Assembly: GCA_002305315.1 (NCBI GenBank) | Contig: DBQQ01000016.1 | Location: 1-64,000 of the forward strand | Length of the DNA: 64,000 bases | Reading direction: 5' to 3' | Source: Clostridiales bacterium UBA1390 | GTDB taxonomy: Bacteria > Bacillota > Clostridia > Lachnospirales > Bianqueaceae | Shown: positions 1 to 8,201 of the stretch, one piece after another | Numbering within the stretch: the first letter of the stretch is position 1 | Layout: each line of letters starts with the position of its first letter | Made by a program: the position numbers and the translations under genes | Notes under the pieces: model-generated | What the model saw: only the letters and a program-made list of their open reading frames with translations | The model's database searches: none | What the model was told of the DNA's origin: nothing

Positions 1-1
1 C

Positions 2-445
2 GGAAAAATCATCGAAAAGAACATCTTCCTCGACGGCACAACCCGTGATTCCAAGAGCGAACTCATTTTTTCTCTCCTATTCGATCTGCTGGGCATACAA
101 TATACGCACAATTATCCGTTGTACGCGCAAGGGCGCACTTATTGGGTAGACTTCTATTTTCCAGATTCGCAGGATTTCCACGAACATATGGGTATGCTGG
201 ATGACGAGCAATACGCCCAGAATCAGAAACGCAAGCTGGAAGACTACGCCGCGGAGGGGATTCAGGAAAAGAAGAACCTTCTCATCACGAAGGAGCATTA
301 CGTGACGGATTCTCATGATCCCGAAAAGAAGCGCGCCTGCATCGACTTGCGTGAGATCGTGCTGCAGCTCATCTCCTTCGGGAAAGTCGCGCCGCAGAAG
401 GCATTTCGCCTTCTCTTTCCCGACAAACCCCTTCCGAAAATTTAA
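2..445 (+). CDS. PD-(D/E)XK-nuclease-like protein, C-terminal part
   Basis: The reading frame is open from the window edge and ends with TAA at 443-445, so the N-terminus lies outside. The visible 147 residues show a spaced acidic pattern: SKSELIF near residue 20, WVDFYF near residue 47, then a GMLDDEQY segment and KLEDY. This resembles the C-terminal endonuclease-like domain of uncharacterised Clostridia proteins that carry a GMMDDPEY-type motif. I infer a restriction-endonuclease-like fold; the substrate is unknown. A hairpin terminator follows directly. Confidence 0.55.
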   Translation, partial: GKIIEKNIFLDGTTRDSKSELIFSLLFDLLGIQYTHNYPLYAQGRTYWVDFYFPDSQDFHEHMGMLDDEQYAQNQKRKLEDYAAEGIQEKKNLLITKEHYVTDSHDPEKKRACIDLREIVLQLISFGKVAPQKAFRLLFPDKPLPKI

Positions 446-471
446 AAAGGCGCCATGTCGGACGCCTTTTT
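444..471 (+). terminator. Rho-independent terminator after the first gene
   Basis: The inverted repeat AAAAAGGCG / CGCCTTTTT has a 10-nt loop and a T-run. It starts on the stop codon of the upstream gene. The symmetric A/T ends would let it work in both directions. Confidence 0.8.
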
Positions 472-494
472 GTCATGCCTGGAAATAAGGTAAA

Positions 495-1204
495 GGGACG
501 GAGAAGAGGTATAAAATACATTGCGGGGACGGAGACTATTGCTATTTTATACGCAGACGAGAGATTTGAGGAACGCGAATTTTATAACTGCGTATAAAAA
601 ACGCAGTGGGGACGGAGATGCCTCTGGAATTATACGCAAAAGCGAGATTGACAACTCGCGGATCCTCGAAGTGCGTACAAATCTGTAAAATCCTTCCATT
701 TCAAGCTTCGCAGGGACGGAGATGTGTCTAAAATTATACGCAAATGCGAGATTGACGGCTCACGGATTCTCGAAGTGCGTATAAATCTGTAAGATTCTTC
801 CATTTCGCGCTTCGTAGGGACGGAGATGTCTCCGAAATTATACGCAAATACGAGATCGACAGCTCGCGGATCCTCGAAGTGCGTACAATTCTGTAAGATT
901 CTTCCATTTCAAGCTTCGTAGGGACGGAGATGCCTCTGGAATTATACGCAAATGCGAGATCGACAGCTCACAGATCCTCGAAGTGCGTATAAATCTGTAA
1001 GATTCTTCCATTTCAAGTTTCGCAGGGACGGAGATGCTCCTGCGATTATACGCAAATGCGAGATTGACAGCCCACAGATCCTCGAAGTGCGTATAAATCT
1101 GTAAGATATTTCCATTCGCGGGCGCTGCGGGGACGGAGAAACCCTCAGAATTATACGCGAAATCGAGATTCTGCAGAGTCCTTTCGCCAGATTACGTATA
1201 AAAT
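495..1204. repeat. Tandem array of about six 104-bp structured repeats
   Basis: The motif GGGACGGA recurs at 609, 713, 817, 921, 1025 and 1130, a step of 104 or 105 bp. Two shorter partial units start at 495 and 526. Each unit holds inverted arms TATACGCA and TGCGTATA about 33 bp apart (for example 735-742 and 776-783) and an inner CGAGA / TCTCG pair, so each could fold as a two-part stem-loop. No convincing ORF runs through it. The layout resembles REP-type intergenic repeats with a conserved head motif, but no REP transposase is in the window. The rest of 445-1260 shows nothing else. Confidence 0.85.
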
Positions 1205-1260
1205 GTGCCAACCAGATGAAGGATTCGTTTTGATGAGATCATGCAATGAACTAGCGTGAA

Positions 1261-1291
1261 ATAAAACAAACGCCGTACCATCGGCACGGCG
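1261..1291 (-). terminator. Terminator of the UgtP-like gene
   Basis: The stem CGCCGTACC / GGCACGGCG (1271-1291) has a 3-nt loop. On the minus strand it is followed by a T-rich stretch (1270-1261). It lies just past the stop codon of the minus-strand glycosyltransferase. Confidence 0.8.
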
Positions 1292-1307
1292 CGCAAAGAG
1301 ACAGTAT

Positions 1308-2531
1308 TTAATTGGAACTCTGATCATCCGTATGAGAGGAGATCGTATCTGCAGGGACGGAATGCTCTGCAGCATTTGTATCAGGAGCTGTATCTGTCGC
1401 TTGTGCGGCGGGTTCCAAATAACCGCAATCTGCCAAAATGAAACCGCAGAGCTGTGCAGCGGCAGTAGGATCTACATAAAGTTCCTGTGCAGCCTGCATG
1501 CGTTCTCGAACAGATGCATCATCCAGCAGGGTACGCACCGCATCCACGTAGTCAGCTTTTTTCTCAGGGACAAGAGCAAGACCATGCCTTTCAAAGAAAG
1601 AAGCATTCTGTGTCTCGCAGCCTGGGATAGGATCTGTCAAAACAAGAGGTATTTTCTTGGAAGCAGCCTCTGTTGACGTGAGTCCCCCAGGTTTGGTCAA
1701 GAGAAGATCTGCAGCGTCCATGTAAAGACTAACCTGTTCGGTGTAGTTTACGACAAAAATATTTGAGTAAGCTGCGAATTGTTTTTTTAATTTTTCTTGG
1801 ATTTTTTCGTTGTTGCCGCAAAGAATGACAAGACTCAGACGAGTTCCATATTCTTTATAGAGTTGAGATGCCATCTGTCCTAGATGTCCATATCCCATGC
1901 TGCCAGACATAAGAAGAATCATACGGCCTTCTGTAGGCAGCCCCAGAGCTTGACGGGCCTCTTTTTGATCTCGTCGAACACCAAAGGTGCGTTGTACTGG
2001 AATTCCCAATGGAACCAGCTTTTCGCGGGGAATCCCAGAGCGAATAAATTCTCTTGATAATTCTCTGTGAGGAATAAAGAAATAGTCTGGCTGTGTCTCT
2101 TCCCAGAAAGGGATGCAGGTATAATCCGTAGCGACCGCATAGGTGCGAACGGAAAGATTTCGTTTCTTTTTCAGGTACGTGATTGCTTCTGCAGGGAAGA
2201 GATGAGGCATCACTATCGCATCAAAATGATTTTCTTCGATATACTGACCCAGTTTTAGGGCATATTTGCGATTGAAAGCGTATACGATAGATTTACGGTG
2301 AGGGGAGCTGATCCAATGGGCAATGTTATAGGCCAATTGAAACAGCATGGGAGTCTTCGTCGTGACATTGATATAGATCGAAGAGGCCTGCTTCGAAGCG
2401 CGGGGGCCGGCAAAGGACAGAGTATCCAAAAACTCACAGTCGATCCCGCGACGATGGAACTCTTCATATAAAGCCCTTCCGGCAGCATTATGACCGCCTC
2501 CGGTATTGCAGGAAAGAATAAGCACTTTCAT
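1308..2531 (-). CDS. MGDG synthase/MurG-type glycosyltransferase (UgtP-like)
   Basis: 407 residues. The N-terminus has the glycine-rich loop CNTGGGHNAAG (residues 8-18), as in processive diacylglycerol glucosyltransferases and MurG. The C-terminal half has KPGGLTSTEA near residue 290, the nucleotide-sugar binding region of this GT28-like family. Such enzymes move glucose or galactose from a UDP-sugar to diacylglycerol at the inner membrane face, feeding glycolipids and lipoteichoic acid anchors. The start is the ATG at 2531 with AAGGAT upstream; a longer frame to 2606 would overlap the promoter. The last 35 residues are polar and low in complexity. Acceptor lipid and sugar are not certain. 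Confidence 0.8.
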   Translation of the reverse strand: MKVLILSCNTGGGHNAAGRALYEEFHRRGIDCEFLDTLSFAGPRASKQASSIYINVTTKTPMLFQLAYNIAHWISSPHRKSIVYAFNRKYALKLGQYIEENHFDAIVMPHLFPAEAITYLKKKRNLSVRTYAVATDYTCIPFWEETQPDYFFIPHRELSREFIRSGIPREKLVPLGIPVQRTFGVRRDQKEARQALGLPTEGRMILLMSGSMGYGHLGQMASQLYKEYGTRLSLVILCGNNEKIQEKLKKQFAAYSNIFVVNYTEQVSLYMDAADLLLTKPGGLTSTEAASKKIPLVLTDPIPGCETQNASFFERHGLALVPEKKADYVDAVRTLLDDASVRERMQAAQELYVDPTAAAQLCGFILADCGYLEPAAQATDTAPDTNAAEHSVPADTISSHTDDQSSN

Positions 2532-2577
2532 AACCAGTGGATCCTTCTTTCTCGTAGATTTTATAGTACGCAAATAT

Positions 2578-2606
2578 AGGATAGCACAGATTACAGGAAA
2601 ATGCAA
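2578..2606 (-). promoter_or_regulatory. Sigma-A-type promoter for the UgtP-like gene
   Basis: On the minus strand, TTGCAT (2606-2601), a 17-bp spacer and TATCCT (2583-2578) lie about 50 bp before the chosen start. Confidence 0.6.
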
Positions 2607-2652
2607 GAAATCTTAATACAATTGTAACAAAATTAAGATGCCTTAAGAGAAA

Positions 2653-3201
2653 TTAAGATTCGAGCTGTCGTCCGAGAATGAGTGCCGCAGCAGAAGTCAG
2701 CTTGACATCACCGTCTGTACAGATGATCGACTCTGGAGAAAGGAGCAGTACAGCGCCAGCAGTGTCTCCTTCTGCTAAAATTGGGAAAATGACTTCCCCG
2801 ACAAAGTGTTTAGCGGATAGGGTAGAAACGGGAATTACAAAGTTTTTGTCTGTGTTTTGAGCGGTAACACCAGTGCGGTTTGAAATCAGTTGACGTAACT
2901 CAACAGTAATCTCTTGTCCCAAAAGGTCTTTTTTATATTTCCCGGATGCAGCAATGATTCGATCTCTATCACATACACAGGCGGTCAGACCGCTTGTTTG
3001 AGCCAGTGCATCGGTGATTTGGCGAGCCATATCTCCCAATTCACCGATGGGGGAGTATTTTTTCAGGATAATTTCTCCATTCTGGGCGGTGAATATTTCT
3101 AAGGGATCGGTCTGTCGAATATGCAGAGTCCGACGAATTTCTTTGGGAATGACAATACGTCCCAGATCGTCAATCCTTCGTACAATTCCAGTTGCTTTCA
3201 T
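2653..3201 (-). CDS. spoVT: Stage V sporulation protein T, AbrB-family regulator
   Basis: 182 residues, the usual SpoVT length. The N-terminal swapped-hairpin AbrB domain is clear (GIVRRIDDLGRIVIPKEIRR, residues 5-24). The remaining 130 residues match the GAF-like domain expected in SpoVT. In Bacillus it tunes sigma-G-dependent genes in the forespore late in sporulation. Start ATG at 3201 with AAGGAG about 12 bp upstream. It is transcribed away from hup and is probably monocistronic. The longer C-terminal domain separates it from plain AbrB. Confidence 0.92.
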   Translation of the reverse strand: MKATGIVRRIDDLGRIVIPKEIRRTLHIRQTDPLEIFTAQNGEIILKKYSPIGELGDMARQITDALAQTSGLTACVCDRDRIIAASGKYKKDLLGQEITVELRQLISNRTGVTAQNTDKNFVIPVSTLSAKHFVGEVIFPILAEGDTAGAVLLLSPESIICTDGDVKLTSAAALILGRQLES

Positions 3202-3352
3202 ATAGATCTGTCTCCTTATGCTTATTTTTAGGTGATGGGGCTATTGTTTGAAAAAGAAAATGAATTTATTCTTGGACGTGGGGAAAAGTTTGGACGGGGC
3301 GGAGATTTTGGGCAAAAAAACGGTAAAACCGGGATTATTTTGCATTTGGCCC

Positions 3353-3381
3353 TTGACAAACCTAAGAAAAATGAGTATAAA
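3353..3381 (+). promoter_or_regulatory. Sigma-A promoter for HU
   Basis: A perfect TTGACA (3353-3358), a 17-bp spacer and TATAAA (3376-3381). It lies about 120 bp upstream of the HU start. Confidence 0.8.
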
Positions 3382-3504
3382 TAGGAATAGGACAGAGATA
3401 AGGGACTGGGATAGCCCACAGGGATGCAGAAAAAGCATCTTTAAGGTTTTCAGATGATGCGTCCCTGTGCTTTGATCCAAATATTTTAAGGAGGAATTTT
3501 TACG

Positions 3505-3783
3505 ATGAACAAGGCAGAACTTGTAGCCGCGCTGGCTGAATCCATGGAAGTGACCAAGAAGGATGCTGAGAAGTTCCTGAAGGCTTTCGAAGAAGTGGTA
3601 ACTGACGAATTGAGAAAGGGTGGAAAGGTGCAGCTGGTTGGCTTTGGTACTTTCGAAGTTGGCAAGAGACCGGCACGTTCCGGTATCAATCCTCGTACCA
3701 AGGAAACGATCGAGATTCCGGCAGCGAACTCTCCGAAGTTCAAGGCTGGCAAGGCCCTGAAGGATGCCGTCAACGAAAGGTAA
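3505..3783 (+). CDS. hup: DNA-binding protein HU
   Basis: 92 residues, start MNKAELVAALAE, with the HU/IHF signature GFGTFEVGKRPARSGINPRT in the DNA-wrapping arm (about residues 46-65). It is a dimeric nucleoid protein that bends DNA without strong sequence preference. The start is fixed by AAGGAGG ten bases upstream. It has its own promoter and terminator, so it is a single-gene unit, as expected for an abundant protein. In many Clostridia HU also sits next to rqcP and the yabPQ genes. Confidence 0.96.
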   Translation: MNKAELVAALAESMEVTKKDAEKFLKAFEEVVTDELRKGGKVQLVGFGTFEVGKRPARSGINPRTKETIEIPAANSPKFKAGKALKDAVNER

Positions 3784-3793
3784 GACTAGATTA

Positions 3794-3830
3794 AGCGCCT
3801 GCGGAAAATGCTCCGGAGGCGCTTTGTTTG
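3794..3830 (+). terminator. HU terminator
   Basis: Stem AGCGCCTGCGG / CCGGAGGCGCT (3794-3823), then TTTGTTTG. The intron remnant begins within about ten bases of its end. Confidence 0.85.
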
Positions 3831-3836
3831 TATGAT

Positions 3837-4290
3837 GTGCATGCTGTCAGTCTGTGGTGAAAGTCCACAAGGGGCGTAATTGCCGACGAACCCTATAGTG
3901 ACCCCCAAGGTTTACATCGCGAGATGTGGGCGAGAAGAAGGAATAGGAGCTGGAAACAGGATGGCTTCGATTCACAAGATATGTTGATGACTGCGTAAGA
4001 GGGGGCAAAAGCGAATTGAGTGTGAAAAGAGTGACGCAGACAATAGGGATTGCAGAAGCTGGGAATCGGAAAAGACCCTGCAAGGTTGACAGCGTACTGT
4101 GGAGACCGCTATTACTGGGTAGCGCCTAAGACATGCGCTATTAGGGCAATTTCTAAAGGGGTAAAGCAAGATTTGTAAGCTGTCTTGACTGTTATAATGA
4201 GAGACTTGCTCTGAAGTTGTGTTGAAGGGCCGGATGCCGAACGGCATGTACGGTGGTGCGAGAGGGGAGAGAAAATCTTCCCTATTCGAT
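3837..4290 (+). mobile_element. ORF-less, probably decayed group II intron
   Basis: About 454 bp with no ORF of note. The 5' part holds GTCAGTCTGTGGTGAAAGTC (3845-3864), like domain I of bacterial group II introns. The 3' part has a domain V-like hairpin (about 4228-4258, TGCCGAACGGCA plus GTACGGTGGT) and a domain VI-like hairpin ending in CCTATTCGAT at 4290, close to the usual 3' end. Size and position right after a terminator hairpin fit class IIC. By recall of intact class IIC domain V, the first two base pairs of the lower stem are lost here (GGG opposite GGTGG). I infer an inactive relic; a different structured RNA is possible. Confidence 0.65.
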
Positions 4291-4313
4291 TTCCGAAAGG
4301 GGGGAAGAGGATA

Positions 4314-4556
4314 ATGAGGCTGGACAAATACTTGAAAGTTTCAAGATTGATTAAGCGGCGTACTGTGGCAAATGAAGCGTGTGATGCAGGGAGAGTCTTG
4401 GTGAATGGGAAAGTCGCCAAGGCCAGTACAGCGGTGAAGGAAGGCGACGTGCTGGAGATTCAGTTCGGAAATAGTACATTGCGGGCAGAGGTGTTAATGT
4501 TAACGGATACAACTCGCAAAGAAGATGCGAAAGAAATGTACAGACGACTTCCGTAA
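4314..4556 (+). CDS. rqcP: S4-domain RNA-binding protein RqcP
   Basis: 80 residues, almost wholly one S4 domain ([20 protein letters not shown] at the start, then [11 protein letters not shown]). This is the YabO/Hsp15 family. In Bacillus RqcP binds stalled 50S-peptidyl-tRNA complexes with RqcH and helps add C-terminal alanine tails in ribosome quality control. The gene sits directly upstream of yabP as in Bacillus. Start ATG at 4314 follows a GGGGGGAAGAGG ribosome-binding region. The intron relic upstream may cut it off from older promoters. Confidence 0.88.
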   Translation: MRLDKYLKVSRLIKRRTVANEACDAGRVLVNGKVAKASTAVKEGDVLEIQFGNSTLRAEVLMLTDTTRKEDAKEMYRRLP

Positions 4557-4561
4557 GAGTG

Positions 4562-4590
4562 GCATAATCTGAAGCCTCCCCTCATATATT
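4562..4590 (+). promoter_or_regulatory. Candidate sigma-E promoter for yabP-yabQ
   Basis: GCATAAT (4562-4568), a 14-bp spacer and CATATATT (4583-4590) fit the mother-cell sigma-E pattern. It lies in the gap between rqcP and yabP. In B. subtilis yabP-yabQ is known to be sigma-E dependent. Confidence 0.55.
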
Positions 4591-4634
4591 GAACAAAGGA
4601 GCCGGATTCCAAAAAAGAACGGGGGGATGTTAGG

Positions 4635-4913
4635 GTGGAAGGAATGTCGCCGCATCGGCTGATCCTGGATAACCGGGCTCATATGGAGATTACGGGAGTA
4701 CTGGATTTGCTCATGTTTGATGAGACAGAGATCGTGCTGGAAACCTCTGCGGGCGTATTAAACATACGAGGGGATCAGCTGCATATGAATACGATGACGC
4801 TGGAGAAGGGGCTCCTGGTTCTGGCGGGAGATATTGCGGAGATCTTTTATGAAGAACCTGGAACAATGAAGAAGTCAAAAACAGGGTTGATGAGCAAGTG
4901 GATAAAGGGCTGA
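4635..4913 (+). CDS. yabP: Sporulation protein YabP
   Basis: 92 residues. PHRLILDNR near the N-terminus and the pattern 'TGVLDLLMFDE...L-TSAG-L-I-GDQLH' match YabP, which is needed for spore cortex formation. The start is read as GTG 4635 because GGGGGGA sits 8 bases upstream; ATG 4644 (three codons on) is the alternative. It ends 4 bp before yabQ, so the two are translated together. It lies downstream of a sigma-E-like promoter. Confidence 0.88.
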   Translation: MEGMSPHRLILDNRAHMEITGVLDLLMFDETEIVLETSAGVLNIRGDQLHMNTMTLEKGLLVLAGDIAEIFYEEPGTMKKSKTGLMSKWIKG

Positions 4914-4917
4914 TAGG

Positions 4918-5289
4918 ATGAATGATGCATGCCGTTTTTTTCTGTTAGCTTGTTTGTACGGATTTGGAGCGTGTTTGGGTTATGATTTACTGCGGTTATG
5001 GCGCAGAATAATCCCTCACTCGCTCCTTTTCATTCATGGGGAAGACCTGCTGTTTTTCGGAGGTTGTACCGCTATTTTTTTGTATGGCGTATGGAGCCAG
5101 GCACAGGGGCAGCTGCGGGGATATTATTTTTTGGGAATGGCTTTGGCTGGCCTCGTATATATATGGGGAATACACCCTCTCCTGCAGAAATCGATACGTT
5201 TTTTAGGGGAGTTCCGTTCAAAATACGAAAAGACTGTAAAAGTTACGGGAAAAGTTTCGGAAAATGCAAAAAAAAGCATTGACGGATGA
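4918..5289 (+). CDS. yabQ: Spore cortex biosynthesis protein YabQ
   Basis: 123 residues with three or four hydrophobic segments (about residues 7-22, 38-60, 66-85) and a short charged cytosolic tail. Length, topology and position between yabP and divIC identify YabQ, a mother-cell membrane protein for cortex assembly. It starts at ATG 4918, just after the yabP stop. Its 3' end contains a promoter-like sequence for the next gene. Confidence 0.85.
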   Translation: MNDACRFFLLACLYGFGACLGYDLLRLWRRIIPHSLLFIHGEDLLFFGGCTAIFLYGVWSQAQGQLRGYYFLGMALAGLVYIWGIHPLLQKSIRFLGEFRSKYEKTVKVTGKVSENAKKSIDG

Positions 5290-5307
5290 CGAAAAATATT
5301 ATATCAT
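5279..5307 (+). promoter_or_regulatory. Promoter for divIC inside the end of yabQ
   Basis: TTGACG (5279-5284), a 17-bp spacer and TATCAT (5302-5307). It would let the vegetative cell-division gene be expressed apart from the sporulation genes upstream. Confidence 0.5.
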
Positions 5308-5337
5308 GGTAAGCATGAAAGCAAAAGGCGGGATATC

Positions 5338-5673
5338 ATGTCGTATCAGAAGAAAAAGAAGCGCGGCATGGCAGCGAGGGAGCAAGCAGCAGGCAAAAAG
5401 CTGGGACATTCACTCAGAAACTTTTGTATCGCCGGTTTCTTTCTTGCTTTCGTGTTCGGGTGTTTTTTGCATCATCAGCAGCTGCAGGATCAGATTGCAG
5501 CCGTTCATCTGGAGACACAGGCCGTAGAATCCCAGGTGGACGAGGAGTTAGAGAAACAGATTGATCTGAAGGCGAAGCAGAGTTATCTGCAAACCGACGA
5601 TTATTATGCGCGGCTGGCACGTGAGCGTTTCCATCTTCTGAAAGAAGGAGAGCACATGTACGTTTTTGAATAG
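5338..5673 (+). CDS. divIC: Septum formation initiator (DivIC/FtsB-like)
   Basis: 111 residues in the DivIC/FtsB layout: basic cytosolic start (residues 1-26), one membrane helix (about 28-46), then a coiled-coil region (about 48-80) and a short outer domain with YYARLARERFHLLKEGE. It works with FtsL and DivIB in the divisome. Gene order (yabQ-divIC-spoIIE) is the same as in Bacillus. The start at ATG 5338 gives the normal N-terminal length. Confidence 0.85.
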   Translation: MSYQKKKKRGMAAREQAAGKKLGHSLRNFCIAGFFLAFVFGCFLHHQQLQDQIAAVHLETQAVESQVDEELEKQIDLKAKQSYLQTDDYYARLARERFHLLKEGEHMYVFE

Positions 5674-5714
5674 GTACATCGTTTGTCCGATGGGGAAGGC
5701 GATGTGCCTTTTTT
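5673..5714 (+). terminator. Terminator after divIC
   Basis: Stem GGTACATCG / CGATGTGCC (5673-5681 with 5700-5708), then six T. It starts at the divIC stop codon and separates divIC from spoIIE. Confidence 0.75.
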
Positions 5715-5766
5715 GTATCTTCGCGGCGAAAAATGTCTGAAAATTTTTTGAGAGATCTTCCCGATT

Positions 5767-5799
5767 TTGACATCCTTTGTAGGACAGACCCTCTATAAT
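5767..5799 (+). promoter_or_regulatory. Wide-spaced spoIIE promoter, likely Spo0A-activated
   Basis: Perfect TTGACA (5767-5772) and perfect TATAAT (5794-5799) are 21 bp apart, not 17. The B. subtilis spoIIE and spoIIG promoters have the same odd wide spacing and depend on Spo0A~P. A near match to the 0A box (CGGCGAA against TGNCGAA) is about 40 bp upstream. Confidence 0.75.
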
Positions 5800-5833
5800 A
5801 GGACGAAACGAGCTTCTTGGGGGGAGGTGTCTT

Positions 5834-8170
5834 ATGGAAGGACTCAATGGGCTGCAGCGCCAGATAAAGAATAAAAAGAGCAGGACATGGGTGATGCCAG
5901 CCTGGGCAATGGATCTTTTGTGGAGCATACCGGCGTTATTCTTGATGAGGATCCCGGTCTTTCTGAATTTGTATATTTTAGGTCCCGCCTACCTATGCTT
6001 GCTGATGCGCAGACCGGTCAGAGGGCGTATGGGGGCGGTATGGTGTTTAACCGGCGTTCTCAGTATGTATCAGGAACCGGATGCGGGGAAATATGGGATT
6101 TTGATTTTCTTGCTTTGGATTGCGGAGGAATGGGTTCATCGCAAGGGAAACAGAGTTTCTGATATGGGATGCAGTCTCATGAATGCGTTAATGCTGCCGA
6201 TGGCGACACTCCTATCTTCCTGGATTTTCCACAGTAACTACTCATTCCTGTTGGTTATAGTAGAGACAGGTATGTTTTGGATCTGGATATTTTTATATCA
6301 GATGGGGGCGGATGTCATACAAAGGGGAAAAACGGGGGGGGTGATGCTTTCGGAAGAGGATCAGACAATGGCTTTATCCGCGTGCTTAGGGACCTTTCTG
6401 GCATTTTTTCCCTGGGATGTAGCTTGGATGGCGCCACTTCTTTTTTTGACCATGGTGGCGTCCTACGGTCGTGGCATTGGCTTTGGTCTACTGGTGAGTC
6501 TGCCGGCAACGGCTGTTTTGCGGATTCTGGGAATATCGGGGGAAAGCCTATTTGTCCTTTGCATTCTGTGTACAATTCTGTGCAGTTTTTTTCGAGAACT
6601 GGGAAGAGCCACGGTGGTGCTGGGGAATCTGGTAGGAGGGGTCATGTTGCTGCTCTTATATCAGGGGCAGGTTGTGCTATGGGAGATCATAGCGCTTTTG
6701 GCAGCTGGCCTTGCATTCTTATGGGTACCGACAGCCTGGTATGAGAAAAAACTTTGGGGACCGATGTGGCAGGAAACATCTGGGACTGCCCAAGTACGAA
6801 CCATGCAGCAACATGTGAACCAGATGTTAGCTCGAAGCGCTGCGTCCATGGAAGAAATGGGGGAGGTGCTGCGGGAGACGGCAAAAGAAGAAACACTGGA
6901 AAACATGGATACAAGTCGTATTTTTGAAGATTTAGCAGAAAGAGTATGCGGAAACTGTCCTGATCGAAATCAATGCTGGGGAGGCTATTTCAGTGAAACC
7001 TATGAAACGATTGAAGCGATTATGGATGCGGCGAGGAGTAAGGGGATTATAGAAAAGAAGGATATTCCATTATATTTTTTGAATCGTTGCCGTAACAGCG
7101 AAGAGTTTATTCGCAGAACCAATCGCCACTATGAGCTCTATCGACTGAATCTCAGTTGGGAGAACAGAATGCGGCGCAGTGCCGCGATTACGGCGGATCA
7201 GCTTCATAATATGGCAGAAATGCTGCAGAATATGAGAAATTATCTCTGTGCGCAGCTGGAGATGGATCAGAGTTTAGGCCATAAGATACAGGAAGAACTT
7301 ATGCGCGGAAACCTTCCGGTTTTACGTACGCAGGTTTTGAAAGATTTAAAGACGGATCGATATACTTTGAACTTGCAAGTACGGATAGGGCACAGCCAGA
7401 AATTAAAGCATCAGCTGGAGGCACGCATGGGATCTATGCTAGGCCGTCCCATGCAGGTGGTAAACTCTCGGATGATTAAGCAGGGGCTCTGGGACTGGCA
7501 GATGGAAGAGAGCTGTCGCCTGCGGGTGGAGAGCAGTGTCTTATCCAAGGGGAAAGAACGTGTCAACGGAGATAGTACCTGGATGGGACGACTTCCTGGG
7601 GGGCGCTATGTGGCCGCCATCAGCGATGGCATGGGGATTGGCAGCCAGGCGGGAGGAGAGAGCGAACGGGCCCTGCGGATTTTGCGTTTATTATTGGAAG
7701 CGGGAGCAGAGGAGGAAGAAGCGATTCGCTTGTTAAACTCTATGCTGCTGCTTTGTGGGGACGGAGAACATTTTTCTACTGTTGATTTGGTTGTGATGAA
7801 TCTGTATACGGGCAGTGTACACATAGCCAAGGCCGGCAGTGCGGCTACCATTTTGAAAAAACAAAGTCGGATTCAAGTGTACCGCTCAGATAATGTGCCT
7901 GTGGGAATCATGGAAAAGGCGGAATGGGAGGCATTCCAGGATCATGTGACAGAGGGAGACTGGATTGTCTTAGCATCTGATGGCGTCTTTGACCAGCAAC
8001 GCGATGGGGAAAGCGTGGAACGCAAGATTCGAGGGATTATGCTGCGGCAAACGGAAGCTACCAGTGCCAAGATGGCGCAAAGCATCTATGATTCTGTATG
8101 TACGGGATGGCAGCAGGAAGATGATATGACAATTATTGTTCTCAAGGTACAAGGAAACGAAGGGATATAA
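5834..8170 (+). CDS. spoIIE: Stage II sporulation protein E, PP2C phosphatase
   Basis: 778 residues, a little under the 827 of B. subtilis. Residues about 20-300 are a run of some ten membrane helices. A middle region (about 310-560) would mediate oligomerisation and FtsZ contact. The C-terminal PP2C domain has AAISDGMGIG (near 595), LASDGVFD (near 715) and DDMTIIVL (near 765), which hold the metal-binding aspartates. SpoIIE sits at the polar septum and dephosphorylates SpoIIAA, which frees sigma-F in the forespore. The start has a strong GGGGAGGTG site. It has its own promoter and no cotranscribed partner. Confidence 0.95.
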   Translation: MEGLNGLQRQIKNKKSRTWVMPAWAMDLLWSIPALFLMRIPVFLNLYILGPAYLCLLMRRPVRGRMGAVWCLTGVLSMYQEPDAGKYGILIFLLWIAEEWVHRKGNRVSDMGCSLMNALMLPMATLLSSWIFHSNYSFLLVIVETGMFWIWIFLYQMGADVIQRGKTGGVMLSEEDQTMALSACLGTFLAFFPWDVAWMAPLLFLTMVASYGRGIGFGLLVSLPATAVLRILGISGESLFVLCILCTILCSFFRELGRATVVLGNLVGGVMLLLLYQGQVVLWEIIALLAAGLAFLWVPTAWYEKKLWGPMWQETSGTAQVRTMQQHVNQMLARSAASMEEMGEVLRETAKEETLENMDTSRIFEDLAERVCGNCPDRNQCWGGYFSETYETIEAIMDAARSKGIIEKKDIPLYFLNRCRNSEEFIRRTNRHYELYRLNLSWENRMRRSAAITADQLHNMAEMLQNMRNYLCAQLEMDQSLGHKIQEELMRGNLPVLRTQVLKDLKTDRYTLNLQVRIGHSQKLKHQLEARMGSMLGRPMQVVNSRMIKQGLWDWQMEESCRLRVESSVLSKGKERVNGDSTWMGRLPGGRYVAAISDGMGIGSQAGGESERALRILRLLLEAGAEEEEAIRLLNSMLLLCGDGEHFSTVDLVVMNLYTGSVHIAKAGSAATILKKQSRIQVYRSDNVPVGIMEKAEWEAFQDHVTEGDWIVLASDGVFDQQRDGESVERKIRGIMLRQTEATSAKMAQSIYDSVCTGWQQEDDMTIIVLKVQGNEGI

Positions 8171-8201
8171 GGGGGGATGCACGGTGGCGGCTTCAAAAGT
8201 G

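Noticed and set aside
495..1204. CRISPR array
   Set aside because: The repeats are 104 bp, with no short constant repeat plus unique spacer pattern and no cas genes.
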